This document shows positions 1 through 11,672 of a stretch of 64,000 bases of DNA, piece by piece. The notes under the pieces were generated by a model. The model did not search any database. It had not been told where the DNA came from and was given only the letters and a program-made list of their open reading frames with translations. The first letter of the stretch is position 1, and each line of letters begins with the position of its first letter. The stretch covers positions 3,796,001 through 3,860,000 of the forward strand of contig JAPXFQ010001133.1 of the NCBI GenBank assembly GCA_028564705.1, written 5' to 3'. Origin of the DNA: Apricaphanius iberus (lineage: Eukaryota; Chordata; Actinopteri; Cyprinodontiformes; Aphaniidae). The translations under genes and the position numbers were made by a program.

Positions 1-86
1 TGCTGGTGCCTATCTCCATGCAAGCATTGGGCGAGAGGTGTGCTACACAGTGGACAGGTCGCCAGTTCATTGCAGGGTAACAGACA
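1..86. repeat. Dispersed fish repeat fragment
   Basis: The stretch contains 'gtggacaggtcgccagttca' followed by 'ttgcagggtaacagacac'. I recognise this wording as part of a repeat found in very many copies in teleost genomes. It is cut by the window edge, so its class and full length cannot be told. No coding potential is visible. Confidence 0.5.
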
Positions 87-828
87 CCCAATGGATAATG
101 TACAATAGATCTTCAAAAGTATGTTAAAATGCAATGCTTTTGTGATGTGAAAATGAGACCATGAGAAAAATTTTTCTTTTTACCCATGATGTGACATAAA
201 ACTGAGTGTTTCAGCATCCCACATGTAAAGATCTGATTGTTTTGGAGCATCGCCCCACGGCCGTCTTCAGGAGACCCCCAGATTTTCTGCCAGATTTAGT
301 TCCATAGTCTGACCGGAGCGTTCCAAAACTTTCATTTTCTTCTGGTAAAACCATCCTTTTGATGATTAAAGTTTTGTTCCTTGGGTTCATGATTATTCTG
401 AAAAATGAAATCTATCCTCACATTTCTAGCAAACATTTGAAGGTTTGAGTCTAAATGATTTTGAACAATCTGGGATATGGACAAAACAGGAGACTTATGT
501 TATATAAAACATATACAGCCTGAAACTACTGCAGCACAATCAATGTCAACTTTGCTTCTTGGCAGCCTTTATGACCCTCATGGACCTTTCATGTTTATCA
601 AAATGTTAGAAACATGTTTTTTTTCTGCTATTGATTTCTTTACTGTGCCATAGTATATATAATTATGTGGAAGTCTTCTGCTTTTTTTTCTGACGGTAGA
701 TTGAATGTCAGCTACAGAATCAGCAATCACTGCCCATTTATGAAATTCAATTTGTACAATACTTTTTTTAAGGAATATCCAAAGAAATAAAGAGAAAAAT
801 GTTAAAAGAAGTTCGGCTGTTATGAAAG
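87..828. other. Flank beyond the ndc80 3' end, no gene recognised
   Basis: About 740 bases of AT-rich DNA with no open frame worth reporting on either strand. An AATAAA hexamer on the plus strand at 786-791 lies about 40 bases from the ndc80 poly(A) signal on the other strand. It could be the end of a convergent gene reading in from the left, but no plus-strand coding exon is visible in the window to support that. Confidence 0.4.
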
Positions 829-834
829 TTTATT
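829..834 (-). terminator. ndc80: Likely ndc80 polyadenylation signal
   Basis: AATAAA on the minus strand (tttatt on plus), 373 bases past the ndc80 stop codon. It is the nearest canonical hexamer I see downstream of that stop, so the 3' UTR would run from 1206 to roughly 810. Inferred from the motif alone. Confidence 0.55.
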
Positions 835-1206
835 TAAACAGACTTTGTATAAAAGTTAAAAAAGAGATTGAGTTTTCTGCGGAAAACTTTTAGCTGTCAG
901 TAAATCTGTGCTGCCATCTAGTGCCTTTAATGCATAAAGATATATCTAGGAACTGAAAAGAAAATTAGCTTGACAAAAGGAGACTAAACAAGCACTTTAA
1001 AATATTTGTTTCATATATTTTAAAGTCATTTTCAGTAGAGAATTTAAATTCTTACATTTAAAACTGGAGCTAAAAACATAAAACATCAACAACAAAGTTA
1101 TATATAACATTTAAAGAAAGCAAAAAGTGAACATGGAGAGAAACTGAAACAGCTGGTGGGAAGAAATCTTTTTACAAACACAGAAGCAGGTAGATCCCAT
1201 CTTTCC

Positions 1207-4200
1207 TTATAAACAGTTTGCCTCAGACAGGAAGGTCTTTAAAAGCTCCCGCAGATTCTGAACAGCTGCCTCGTCTTCTTCGATGGCCTTGGAGCAGATT
1301 CGCTGGACTCTGCTGTGCAGATCCTCCAGACACTTCTGTTGGCGATCAAAGCAAAGGACAGACATGCAGTGAGAGCAGGACGCTACCAAGGAGAATGTAG
1401 GGAAGCAGATTACAACTACAGTGGAACTTCTGGACACAATTTTAACTGGTTCTAACAAGCGATTTGTCTTGAAAAATATGTACATGATAACACAGTTTCA
1501 ATTGAATCACAATTTTAATTAAAGGATTCTGCAAGAAAAGGAATTAGGGGATTCAACATATCATCAAGATCATCTTGGCATTACTGGCTTTTGCAATGAA
1601 AACTAAATTTATTTAATGACAGCTGCTTCTGCTTGAGCTTCAAAACAAAACATTCTGCAACACATTTAGCAGAATATGTGGGCAATACACTTTTTGTTTC
1701 TTGTGAAGATATAGACAGATTGACAGGGGAAACAGTAGTAGCAATGTTACCTCAGTAATGGACAGGTGGTTTGCGGCTGCTGTAAATACAGAAACCAGGT
1801 TATTGGCCACTGTTCTCCTGTCTTCGTTTGTCTCATGTAACACCAGGTGGTACCTAGAGAAGAGAAGACAGTGAAACTTAATTGAATTTAGAAACATTCA
1901 GTTTTATCAGTCCAAAAATGTCACAAAAGGCACATGAAGACTAGGTTCCCAATGCAGGTTTCCATTTATAAATTCAAAACTTTTCCAAAGGTTTTAGTGC
2001 TCTATGTTCATTTTAAAACATGAAATTCTGACATAGAAATTCTTTTTGTTTTGTTTTAGCCAAACAATTTGGATCGTTATACTGCTTTAAAAAAAATAAA
2101 ATAAAAATACAACTTTTTTTGAAATCCTCACTAATGACCCATTTTCAGTGTGCTTGGAGAGCTTTTGTTATTTATTTTTTTTAACTGTCCTTGTATTTTA
2201 AGACTCCATGATGCTATACACACCAAAAAGGTTCTTAAACCGTTAGGAAGAGACACAGGCTCACAACACCATAGATACTCCAACATACTGAACAGCTGGC
2301 ATGTGACGTTTTTCCATATGTTCACTTTACATTTATGATGGTAGGACAGAAAAAAAAAAAAAAAAAGCCCATTAGAAACCGGACTGTGGTATAAATATTG
2401 TCTGTTATGGATACCTAATGACCTCAAGAGGCCAGTAGAGGTGTAGTTCTCCTTCAGTAAGCAATGGAGGTGTATTAGCATGATAGATATGGGTTATTTT
2501 TCAACCAAAACCTGAAAAGAAATACATCTCAGTAGACTTTATTTATATACACCAGGGAAACAAAAATAAATTAATAATGAAAAGCTTCCAGACGTTTCGA
2601 TAAAAAAGCCAATTATAACCATTCCACACTAAACTGGATTTTTTTTTCTAACATTTTAATAAAGGATTTTTTTTTTTTTAAACATCTTAAGCAGGAGTGA
2701 CAATGAAAGCACAGTGGATGTTGGAGATGCATTCGCAGTTGTTGCTTACTGTTGTTGTGCTGCCTTCAGCTCCTGGACCGCCTCATCGTAACCATAATTA
2801 ACCTTCTTCTCAAGAAGCTTGCGGTGGTTTTCCACAGACTCCATCTCTGTCGCCCAGTCTTGTTCCTCGCGGACCAGCTCCTAAATATCAACAAGCATAC
2901 TTTTTAAGGCACCTCATATGTCAAGCAACTGTTCATTTTGCTTGTAAGAACAAGCATGAGAGAGTAGTACCTGCATGTTATTATCCAGCCGTTCATCCAG
3001 CTTGCGGATCTGCTCTTTAATCTGCTTTAGATCGTTGGATTTATCTACAATGTTGGAATTCACCTTAAAGACAAAAAAAAAAAGATGAAAAAATAATCCA
3101 ACAAAGATGTGTCTGCAATAGTTCAGCATATATATATAAAAAAAAGTTGTGTTACTTGTTCACAAGACTCTTCCAAGCTGAGTTTCAGGTTTGTTAATCG
3201 GCTGTTTTCTTCCTCTACATCACTGATCAGCTTTCTCAAAAGCATCTACCGCACAGGACCGAAAAAAACAAAAAACTTTAATTAACTCTAAAAATAAAGA
3301 GATATTTTTAATCACACTTTCAGATAACTGCAGTTGCACAGAGAGAGTATCCAAGCCTTCCTTCAACTGTACTGTCATTAGTGGGAGTACCTTGATCTGT
3401 GTTTTTTGCTGAACTCCGCTGCCGGATCCACATTCAAATGACTTTATCTCAAAATCGTGGCCGCAGGCGTTTTCTGCAGACAGTGGGATCAGCTTCAGCT
3501 TCCGAGCCAGCTTGTGGTACTCTGTCACCTTCAGCTCCATCTGGAAATTAAAGAAGTAGCAGAAGGATAAAGGACTTGAAGTCGGAATCAAATACTGTCC
3601 CTTCTACTCAATACAACCCATCAAGTAACACGACATTACCTAGAAAAATCCTTTAACTTATAAATGAATGTAAATCCAATAAACCCAGTGACATGTCAAC
3701 TCACTTAACCTCTTTTAAAGATTAGATACGCATACCGTTTCCTTCACTTTCGCTAGAGCGATTTCTTCGTTCCACCTATGTTGCTCGGCATCCTCAAGAG
3801 ACTTGGTGAGACTGGCGATGGTCTGCTGAAGCTCCCTCTTCTCTCTGTTGATCCTCTCTACATCAGCTGGAGTAAACTTTTGGTTCTGCAACAAATGCTG
3901 AAGCTCATTCCTCTCGTGTTTCAGAGTCTCCAGATGACTGACTGAAAAGTTGCACGACAGCAAAATAAACACAAAGGCTGATGCGTAAAGCATAACATGC
4001 ACCTATGCAAAAACCCTGTGTTGGTGCGTGAATCGCTTTAAGTAGTCACGTGACCGATACGGCTGTGTTTCAAATCAGGAGCATGTCTAACAGTAAAACG
4101 GAGATGCGTTTTTGCCAAAAGCACATTTTTGAACCAATGTTATTCCAGGAAAGTTACTATTACATCATGAAAACATTAGGTTTCCACCATCCACAAATAA

Positions 4201-5133
4201 GGAACTTGTTTTCATTTTCTTGTTTAATCGTGTTCCTCTCATTTTCTGCTTGATCTGTCGGAATTTCAGTGCATTTCAAAAGTACTTTAAGTTTAAATTA
4301 TTAATACTATACGGTTACTTTATGATATTTTACTATCATATACAATAATACTTTAAATTATTACTAAGTGTAAATTATTAACAATTCTGCAGGTTAAATG
4401 CCGCATTTGTTCAACTGAACTTTTATTCAAAAGCATCCAGGATAAATACAGGTAAATGGTCTGTACTTCACTTTATTTATTCTCTACAGACCCCAAAGCA
4501 CTTTAGACTACATTCAGTCATTTTGCTAAACAGAAAGTTCTAAAGCTGGAATAATTGCATCTAAAAAAATGCAGTTGCTTCAATGCCAAGACCTTGGAGA
4601 AACTTTATAAAATTATACATACAGGACAGACCAAAAGTTTGGAACACCTTCTCATTCAATGAGTTTTCTTTCTTTTAATGACTACATTGTAGATTCTCAA
4701 TTAAGGACATCAAAACCATGAATGAGCACATGGAATTATGTACTACTTTACAAAAAAGTGGGAAATAACGTAGCCTCGAAAGTCACCGGACCTGAACCCA
4801 ATCGAGATGATTTGGGGTGAGCTAAACCGCAGAGTGAAGGCAAAAGCATCTCTGGGAACTCCTTCAAGACTGTTGGAAACCATTTTGGGTGACTACCTCT
4901 TGAGGCTCAAGTGAATGCAAAGCAGTAATCAGAGCAAAGGGCGGCTTATTTGAGGAATAAAAAATATAACATGTATTCAGTTATTTCACCTTTTTTGTTT
5001 AAGTACATACAATAATTCCATACATTGTGTTCATTCATAGTTTTGATGCCTTTAATTGAGAATCTACAGTGTAGTCATGAAAATAAAGAGAACGCATTCA
5101 ATGAGAAGGTGTGTCTAAACTTTTGGTCTGTAC

Positions 5134-5170
<37 letters not shown>

Positions 5171-8100
5171 TATTTAAAAAGCCAACAGCCTGGCTCAAAG
5201 ACAAGTCCATAAGAAGCAACATCATCTTCACAACAGTTTCACTGTTTTCACATTTTGTGACATTCATCCATCATCTATACCGCTTATCCTTGAGGGGTCA
5301 CAGGGCAGTTGTGACTCAAATTATTTATGTTATTGCATATTTTAAAGATAAAGGTGTTTCAAACTAGTATTAAGATGTCTAATAATTCAGTGTACAATAT
5401 GGGGATCCAGCAGGTGTCAGCAGACTAACACAGCGACAGTATCAACACAATTGGGGCAATGTGCCGAAACACTTCAGGAGGCATCATCTACCAACTAATT
5501 AACTATTTATGACATTAGAGACATAGATCCAGAAATGAAGCTCCCATAACTTTTTAGTGCTCTAGTTACTGACATTTTCAGGAATAGAAAAAACAAAAAA
5601 GGATTGTTGGTTTGCCGTTTATATCTACCTGTGTTTTCCAGCTCTTCAATCAGTTCTGAAAATTTATTTTCCAGGTTGGCTTTAAAAGAGTCCAGACTAC
5701 TTCGATAACTCTGCAGCTTCTTAAGGTCCGCGTGCAGCTTTACTTTCTCCATCCTCTTTGTCATCAGACGGTCCTGTGGAGTGGGAGATGGACCAACAAT
5801 GATCTGAACTGCAAAGTTCTGCTCCCCAACAATAAAGGCCATTTTTTTTTTTTTTTTTTTTTTACAAAAACAGAGTACTTTATTTCTTTCTTTTTTTTTG
5901 CGCAGATATAGTCATAAATATCTGTCAATGGAGCTTATTTTCATCTAACAATGATAAGGTTTTCTTACAGTCTGACTCTCTTTCTCTAGACGCTCCACTT
6001 CCTTACTGAGGAACCTATGTTTCTCCTCCTCCGATTCCAGCAAGGCCTCATCAACGTTGTAAAGCCGCTCTGTGGTGGCAAACACACGGATAAAACAAAT
6101 ATCGATATCAAATAACCTTTGGGTCAATTCGAGCTAAACCCCGATCAAGCTCTACTGGTGATTATACCAAGTTTTGGAAGCGAAAACGCTTACTCAGTTT
6201 GGTGAGGAATGCCTCCTCCTCCTCCTCAAACACATCCTCGCCATGCATAAACTTGGAGTAGGTTTCAGCTGTGTAGTCAAGGAAAAGCTGCAAAATCAAC
6301 AATTTGACCATTAGAAGTCATTGACTTTTGACACCATAAATATGACTGAACAGGTTCTGCTGAATGCACTGATCTAATATACAGACAGAAAACAACTTGG
6401 TATGTCCGTTAAACAATATTTTTTTTACATTTAATTTTTTCACAGCTAGATTACCTTGTTATACTCAGCCCCTTCCTCGATATTGTCATTGTCCTCACAG
6501 AAGTCAGTGAACAGAAGCTCCTGCTTACTCAAACTCCAGTTGATCTGAAACACAAGCAGTTGTTAGAGGAAAAACCCCAGACAAATAATACTTATTCTTA
6601 TGTTTTCCTCCTCCCTGGACCATAACAGGTCTGTGCCTTTATAATTTTCTCACCTTGACGTTATCGATGAGCCACATGAGAGCACCCAGGGCCTGGGGCC
6701 AAGTGTGCGGAGCTCCAACCGAATACATGGAGCACTTGGAGAGAACAAAAGGATACCTTTCAGGAAATAGATGAAGAGAATCAGAGATTTTGCATCAAGT
6801 GAGAGAATGTAAAAAAACAACAACACAGAATTGACTCATGTTTCCTTTTTTCCCTCAATCTCAGTATCAATTACCTGACCTTAAAGTTGTCGTTTCCAGT
6901 TGTTCTAAATTGTTTGTATTCTTTTTAAAATGCAAGGGCTATCACAAATGTTATCTAATAATGCTGTAGACTGAATGCTGTGTACAACCCAGATGACACA
7001 AAAAACTGTAAAGAATGCTGTTTCACCTTAAAGCTTTGAGCATAGCTGGGACCTCCTCCTCCACTTTGGAGTTTGGCATCTCAAACGTTGGATCGAGCTG
7101 CCGGTAAATGAACTCAAACATTTTTACAAACTCCTTGGTAGAAGGTGACTGAAGTGTTTTGGCAGACAACGTGCCCGGGTAACCCTGTTCTGTCAAAAAC
7201 TAAAATAAATAAAAACAGAAGGTAAAAAAAAAAAAAAAAGTCTGATTAGACAAAAATCAAAAGATAAGGATCGACTGACATTTGTTTTCATACAGGCAAG
7301 AAGCAACATTAATATCTGGTTAATATATTTGGAAAAATTAATAACATGTTGTAGGCAACACATTTTTTTAAAGCAAATATTGTAATTATATTCATAAAAA
7401 TGTGTAACTAAGCCTCCAAGCCATTTTAATCCATATGTCAATCTCTTTATGTCATTTTATAGATAAAAAAAAACAACTATGGAGAATCAAGGTTAAAAAG
7501 ATAACGGTTAAAACAAGATTTCTGAACCATGACCTTTACATATAAACGAGTGTTTTACCTCATGCAACTGCCTGATGCATTGCTGAACAAAGGATTTATC
7601 ATGGAGGGGTCTGGAATCTTTGATCTTCTCAGTTCCTCCAAACCCAGACATGGTGCTGTTGCGAGGCATGCTGGCACCACTGGTTCTGCAGTTAATTATC
7701 AATACACAATAATAATTAGAATAAAAAATAACAATTCTTCCATAGTTTCAAACAAAAACAAAAATAGGATAAGTGACATTGCAAAAACACTGAGTTACAG
7801 TATTTACAGTAAACTGGACTGACCCATTCACCTACATCACTAAAACCTTGACAGACTGACAAATGAATGGTACTTCACTTATTTTATCAAATTTTACTTA
7901 ATAACTTCCTGCGTAGTTACATGGTTTATGGTTAAGTATTATTGGAATGTGTGCGTAGTAGGCATTGGCCTGTTATTGGTATAACATTTTACCCCAGTTT
8001 TCATAACAGCAAAATATTGTGTTATATCAATTATACAGTTAGAATTATTTTTTCTAGGAAATGCCAGAGAAATGGCCTGGGGGTCTAGATTTTTGTGTAT

Positions 8101-9319
8101 CCCCAACTCATGTTGCTGGCTGTGCACTCCTGGTCAGCTGTCTGAAGACAGCAAGATTTTTATTTTATTACAAAAAAGTAGCAGTCTGGAAATATTTAAA
8201 TGACTACAATAAAAAGTAAAAAAAAAGTTAAAGGTAATTTTGCTTAAATAACAATTTTTGCAAACTACAAGTGGCGCATCGGCTAAACATCTCAAACTAT
8301 CTCACAAAGAGATATCCCAACCTATACTTTGTGTTCAATGCTATGACTGAAAATGTTCCTGATATTTGATAGGTTTTGGAAATAATATTCACTTACCGGG
8401 GACCAAAGAAGCTGGTCCTCCTCTCAGAGGTCACAGAAGGGGGTTTGGATATGCTGAGCTTTCCAAAGGAAGGTTGTTTACTACAAGGAAATCCATTCAT
8501 ACAAAGCAAATTTAAGTATGTAACTTTATAATTAAATTGTTAAAAGAGGGAATAAGCTCATCTGGATTTTTTGTAGTTATTCACGTAGTTTGACAGAAAT
8601 ATCTCAACAGTTTATAAATAACAACAAGGCCTAAAGCAGAAAATCGACAAAAAGAAAGTATGTCCACCTCTGTGAAATAATAATTAGCAGAATGTGTTCA
8701 GTGGGTGCTTTCTGTTACCACAAAAAACGAATTAGATTTCTGAAGGCAAAAATAGATGCACCGGATCATAATAGCTAAATATACGAAGTATACAAATAAC
8801 TCAAACAAACCTCTGAGGCGTTGTGTACACCATACTCATCCTGTTGCTGTCTTGAACCCGCATCGGCATGTCCGACGGTCTGCTGCTTGCTCGGCTTTTT
8901 CTTCCACTTCATACAACCAAAGAGATAAAGCAAATGTCTTAATCAAATGCACAGATGCTACATCAAATAGAGCATTTATAGCTACAAATAACCTTTGAGT
9001 TGCTAGCATATGTGTCATGTGAACACGAATAACCTTATCAGGCTAATTAGCAGCTACGCTATATCTATTCAAATCTATGCCGAATTCATAGAACATAAAC
9101 TAAATCCGAACAACACAGCTTATTACAACAAAACTAAAAGAAAACTGATATAAAAGTTAATCAGTCGCTCAGCAAACATTGCGGCAGCTGGCTTTAAATT
9201 TAACGGCTGTCAGTTAACAGCGGCTCACCCAAGCAGGGAGGTTTTCAATATTTACACTGAGTTTAGTTTGCTTGGTACATTTAAATCCGCATAAAAAGTA
9301 TTTACACGTACCGTTCCAT
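1207..9319 (-). CDS. ndc80: Kinetochore protein NDC80 (HEC1), 17 coding exons, complete
   Basis: NDC80 is the microtubule-binding subunit of the four-protein NDC80 complex, which links kinetochores to spindle microtubules. Coding exons in transcription order: 9312-9319, 8811-8879, 8397-8480, 7559-7685, 7027-7199, 6654-6756, 6455-6544, 6194-6287, 5969-6069, 5629-5773, 3736-3941, 3316-3540, 3156-3245, 2971-3063, 2750-2880, 1751-1853, 1207-1335. All introns are GT-AG and in phase, giving about 656 residues (human 642). The N-terminal tail (about 1-75) is basic with Aurora-type sites (KLSI, ERRTS, PRNST). The calponin-homology domain follows (about 75-210; [28 protein letters not shown]). The rest is coiled coil, broken near residue 405-440 by the loop segment ([13 protein letters not shown]). 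The start is the ATG opening MERPSDMP. Family assignment is very secure; exon 2 has two possible acceptors. Confidence 0.96.
4620..5132 (+). mobile_element. Internally deleted Tc1-like transposon in an ndc80 intron
   Basis: The ends are inverted copies of each other: 'agaccaaaagtttggaacac' at the left matches, in reverse, 'ctaaacttttggtctgta' at the right. The similarity extends inward for more than 100 bases (the 'gattctcaattaaggacatc' block is mirrored near 5050). Between them only the C-terminal part of a plus-strand transposase survives, from about 4790: [20 protein letters not shown], then a stop after about 40 codons. That is the last catalytic block of Tc1/mariner transposases. The rest of the transposase is missing, so the copy is non-autonomous. 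It lies between ndc80 coding exons 11 and 10. Confidence 0.85.
5134..5171. repeat. (TA)n(CA)n microsatellite
   Basis: Alternating TA followed by CA dinucleotides, directly abutting the right end of the Tc1-like element. The TA target of that element may have seeded the tract. Confidence 0.9.
5264..5316 (+). repeat. Dispersed fish repeat fragment (CATCCATC...CGCTTATCC type)
   Basis: The wording 'tcatccatcatctataccgc' followed by 'ttatccttgaggggtcacag' is a block I know from many teleost dispersed repeats. It is a short scrap inside an ndc80 intron with no visible ends. Confidence 0.5.
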
Positions 9320-9520
9320 TTCCCAGCGATTTTGTGAAGAGCTATTTTTTACAAAATGAACCGTTCATTCGACTTTTTCTGTGAAACCCGCCAAAACAAT
9401 CCAAACTACCGAGCAACGATGACGTCACGGCGTGTGTACGGTGTGCACAACAGTCCAAACATTTTTCGACGTATCATACGAATTACTAGCGAAAATTTCA
9501 CAACTCAATTTCAAACGGAA
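9320..9520 (-). promoter_or_regulatory. ndc80: ndc80 promoter region with CRE and E2F-like sites
   Basis: Just upstream of the ndc80 start codon the minus strand carries TTTTGGCGGGTTT (9384-9396), a good match to E2F-type elements. A perfect palindromic CRE, TGACGTCA, lies at 9420-9427, and a TTTGAA (CHR-like) hexamer at 9510-9515. NDC80 is a mitotic gene, and E2F and CHR elements are the usual control sites of such promoters. The motifs are seen; their use is inferred. The transcription start is not mapped. Confidence 0.5.
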
Positions 9521-9560
9521 ATTTGTTCATGTTCAATGTACATGTTCAGTTTGTTTCATT

Positions 9561-9609
9561 TAAATGTTGGGTTGATTATTAATATATATATTAATCAACC
9601 CAACATTTA
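9561..9609. repeat. Perfect 18-bp inverted repeat with AT-rich loop
   Basis: The arm at 9561-9578 (TAAATGTTGGGTTGATTA) is repeated exactly, in reverse complement, at 9592-9609, around a 13-base AT loop. A (GA)n tract follows at about 9618-9640. It lies about 240 bases upstream of the ndc80 start. It could be the remains of a very short inverted-repeat transposon or a cruciform-forming site. Confidence 0.85.
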
Positions 9610-9640
9610 GATACATACAGAGAGAAAGAGAGAGAGAGAT

Positions 9641-10770
9641 GGTTTATATATTTTCTTCAAAATGCTGGAAACAGAAATACATTATGCAACGTTTAAAAAA
9701 TTGTAGCCAAAATCCTTATGATTTTGATAACTAAGTTTCGAAAATAAAAATAGAAAAAAAATGTGATTTAAGCAACGGTGATATGACTAATATGGTTCGA
9801 AATGAAGACTTGTGATTTATGAGAGTTGGCTTAGATTTGGTCATCAAAAATTTATTAATTTACCTAAAAATACAAATCTGAGTTATAAGCCTGTTTCGGA
9901 GCAGAAGAGTGCTTTAGGGAAGTTTGGCATACATGTCTTTCGACGGGGTTAATAACATTTCTGCATCACAGGGTTTGTAGTTCTGTAACACGAGACTAAA
10001 ATACCTCAGCCAAAGCTACACCTGAAGGAACAAACATGTCATCAATGCATTTCTCAACAAAAAAAAAGAACAGAGGAAACAATGAATAACTATGGAAACT
10101 GATTATATGAAAGGATTTTTAAGGCCTAATTTTAAGATGACTTTAAATCCCTGCAGGAAACCCATTGCCAATAAATTTTCATTAAATTAGCAAATTCAAA
10201 AGCTTTATATAACCTTTATTTCTATTAACAGATATTTTATGATTGTATATTTCATGTGGGTGTGTCAAGAAATGGTTAAAAGTGTCTCTATGGTTCAGGA
10301 AACAGAAGCAAACATCTGATTGGTTAGTTCACACATTTCTCCTTGAAAGCATCTAGTCTTAAGCAGTGTTAATTTGCACCTACTTACTTTGATCTATAAC
10401 CCTACACAGTACACCAAATTATTTACTTGTGAGTAGTTTCTTTTACTTTTAATTACAAGGTTTAAATAATTAAGAGAAAATATTATTTGATGCATGTATT
10501 TCAAATTTTATTTAAATTATGCAGTATAGAAATATTTTACCAACTTATTTCTTGAAATGTGGCAGTTTTGTCCCTCTATATTGGAGAAACAAACAGTATG
10601 TTATTTGTTTTGGGTCTATGGAGTTAAAACCAATGCTTGGCATTACTGATATAAGCTTCATGTCACATAGATCAGCTTCACCCTAATCATTTCAATGCAT
10701 TTACAACACCCTCATTCAATATTTTTCATTTGTAAAATGAACTCATATCAACACTTTGAGCAGACAAGTG
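9641..10770. other. AT-rich spacer between nipbl and ndc80, nothing recognised
   Basis: About 1.1 kb of AT-rich sequence with many stops on both strands. I see no exon, no RNA gene and no transposon end in it. The nipbl 3' UTR probably ends just to its right. Confidence 0.5.
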
Positions 10771-10788
10771 ACAAAGAGAAGTAGAAAA

Positions 10789-10794
10789 TTTATT
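10789..10794 (-). terminator. nipbl: Candidate distal nipbl polyadenylation signal
   Basis: AATAAA on the minus strand, 879 bases past the nipbl stop codon. A second, proximal AATAAA lies at 11145-11150, 523 bases past the stop. Either or both could end the transcript; the sequence alone does not decide. Confidence 0.45.
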
Positions 10795-11672
10795 GCAGTA
10801 TTTGTTCCACCAAAAGGGTATGAAACCCTTTCCTCGTATTACTAGGGTGACCTAATACAACAAAATCTACATTTACAAAATATCCTCCTGCAATAGGCCA
10901 CATATACTGCATGCGTAGTTCGAAATAGAATAAATTATATTCAGAGGACTCTGCCATTGTACAGCATGGACAAATAAACATAAACAAAAATAAAAAATCT
11001 TATTTTCTTTTTTTTTAACCTTTTTTTTCCAAATATCTAAAAGCTAAAAGGAAAATCCCATCAGGGTGCTAGTCATATAATAAACTCCAAAAAACACTTT
11101 AATAAGAACATCAAAAAGACTAATTTCCAACATTCACTTAAGGTTTTATTCTTTTTTTACAGCTTTTTTGTATTCAGAGATATAAACATTTTAGGTTTTT
11201 TGTCATGTTAAACTATGATACAGTGGGAGTAGAAATGAGCGACTAGAATCTGCTGCACAACAGCGAAGGAGCTCCCACAACAATGTTGACAAAACATTTC
11301 CCTCCAGGTCTCTCTTCTGATAGCCTTCTAAGGGATAATTTGGGTGAATTATTCCTTTAATGCCTTCAGGATCTATCCTCTGAACATTTACACAAGCAAA
11401 ACATGAGCAGTCCCTCTAATATAAGTCTCGTGTTTTGTGTCCTTTTTGCAAGAATAAGTCATGTAAAAGTATGTAGTGTCAAATATTCTTGCCCTCTTGT
11501 GTTCTCTTAAAAAAATGAGGAAGAGGGGCTAGGTAGGAATCCAGTGAAGTTTGGCTGTGTTGTTGGAGGTGACAGGTTGAGGAGGAGCAGGGAAGGAGAG
11601 GATTTTCATAAAGTAGAAATGGAGCAGGGGAACCAAAACAAAAAACAAATAAAATAAAAAATACAGGAGCCA

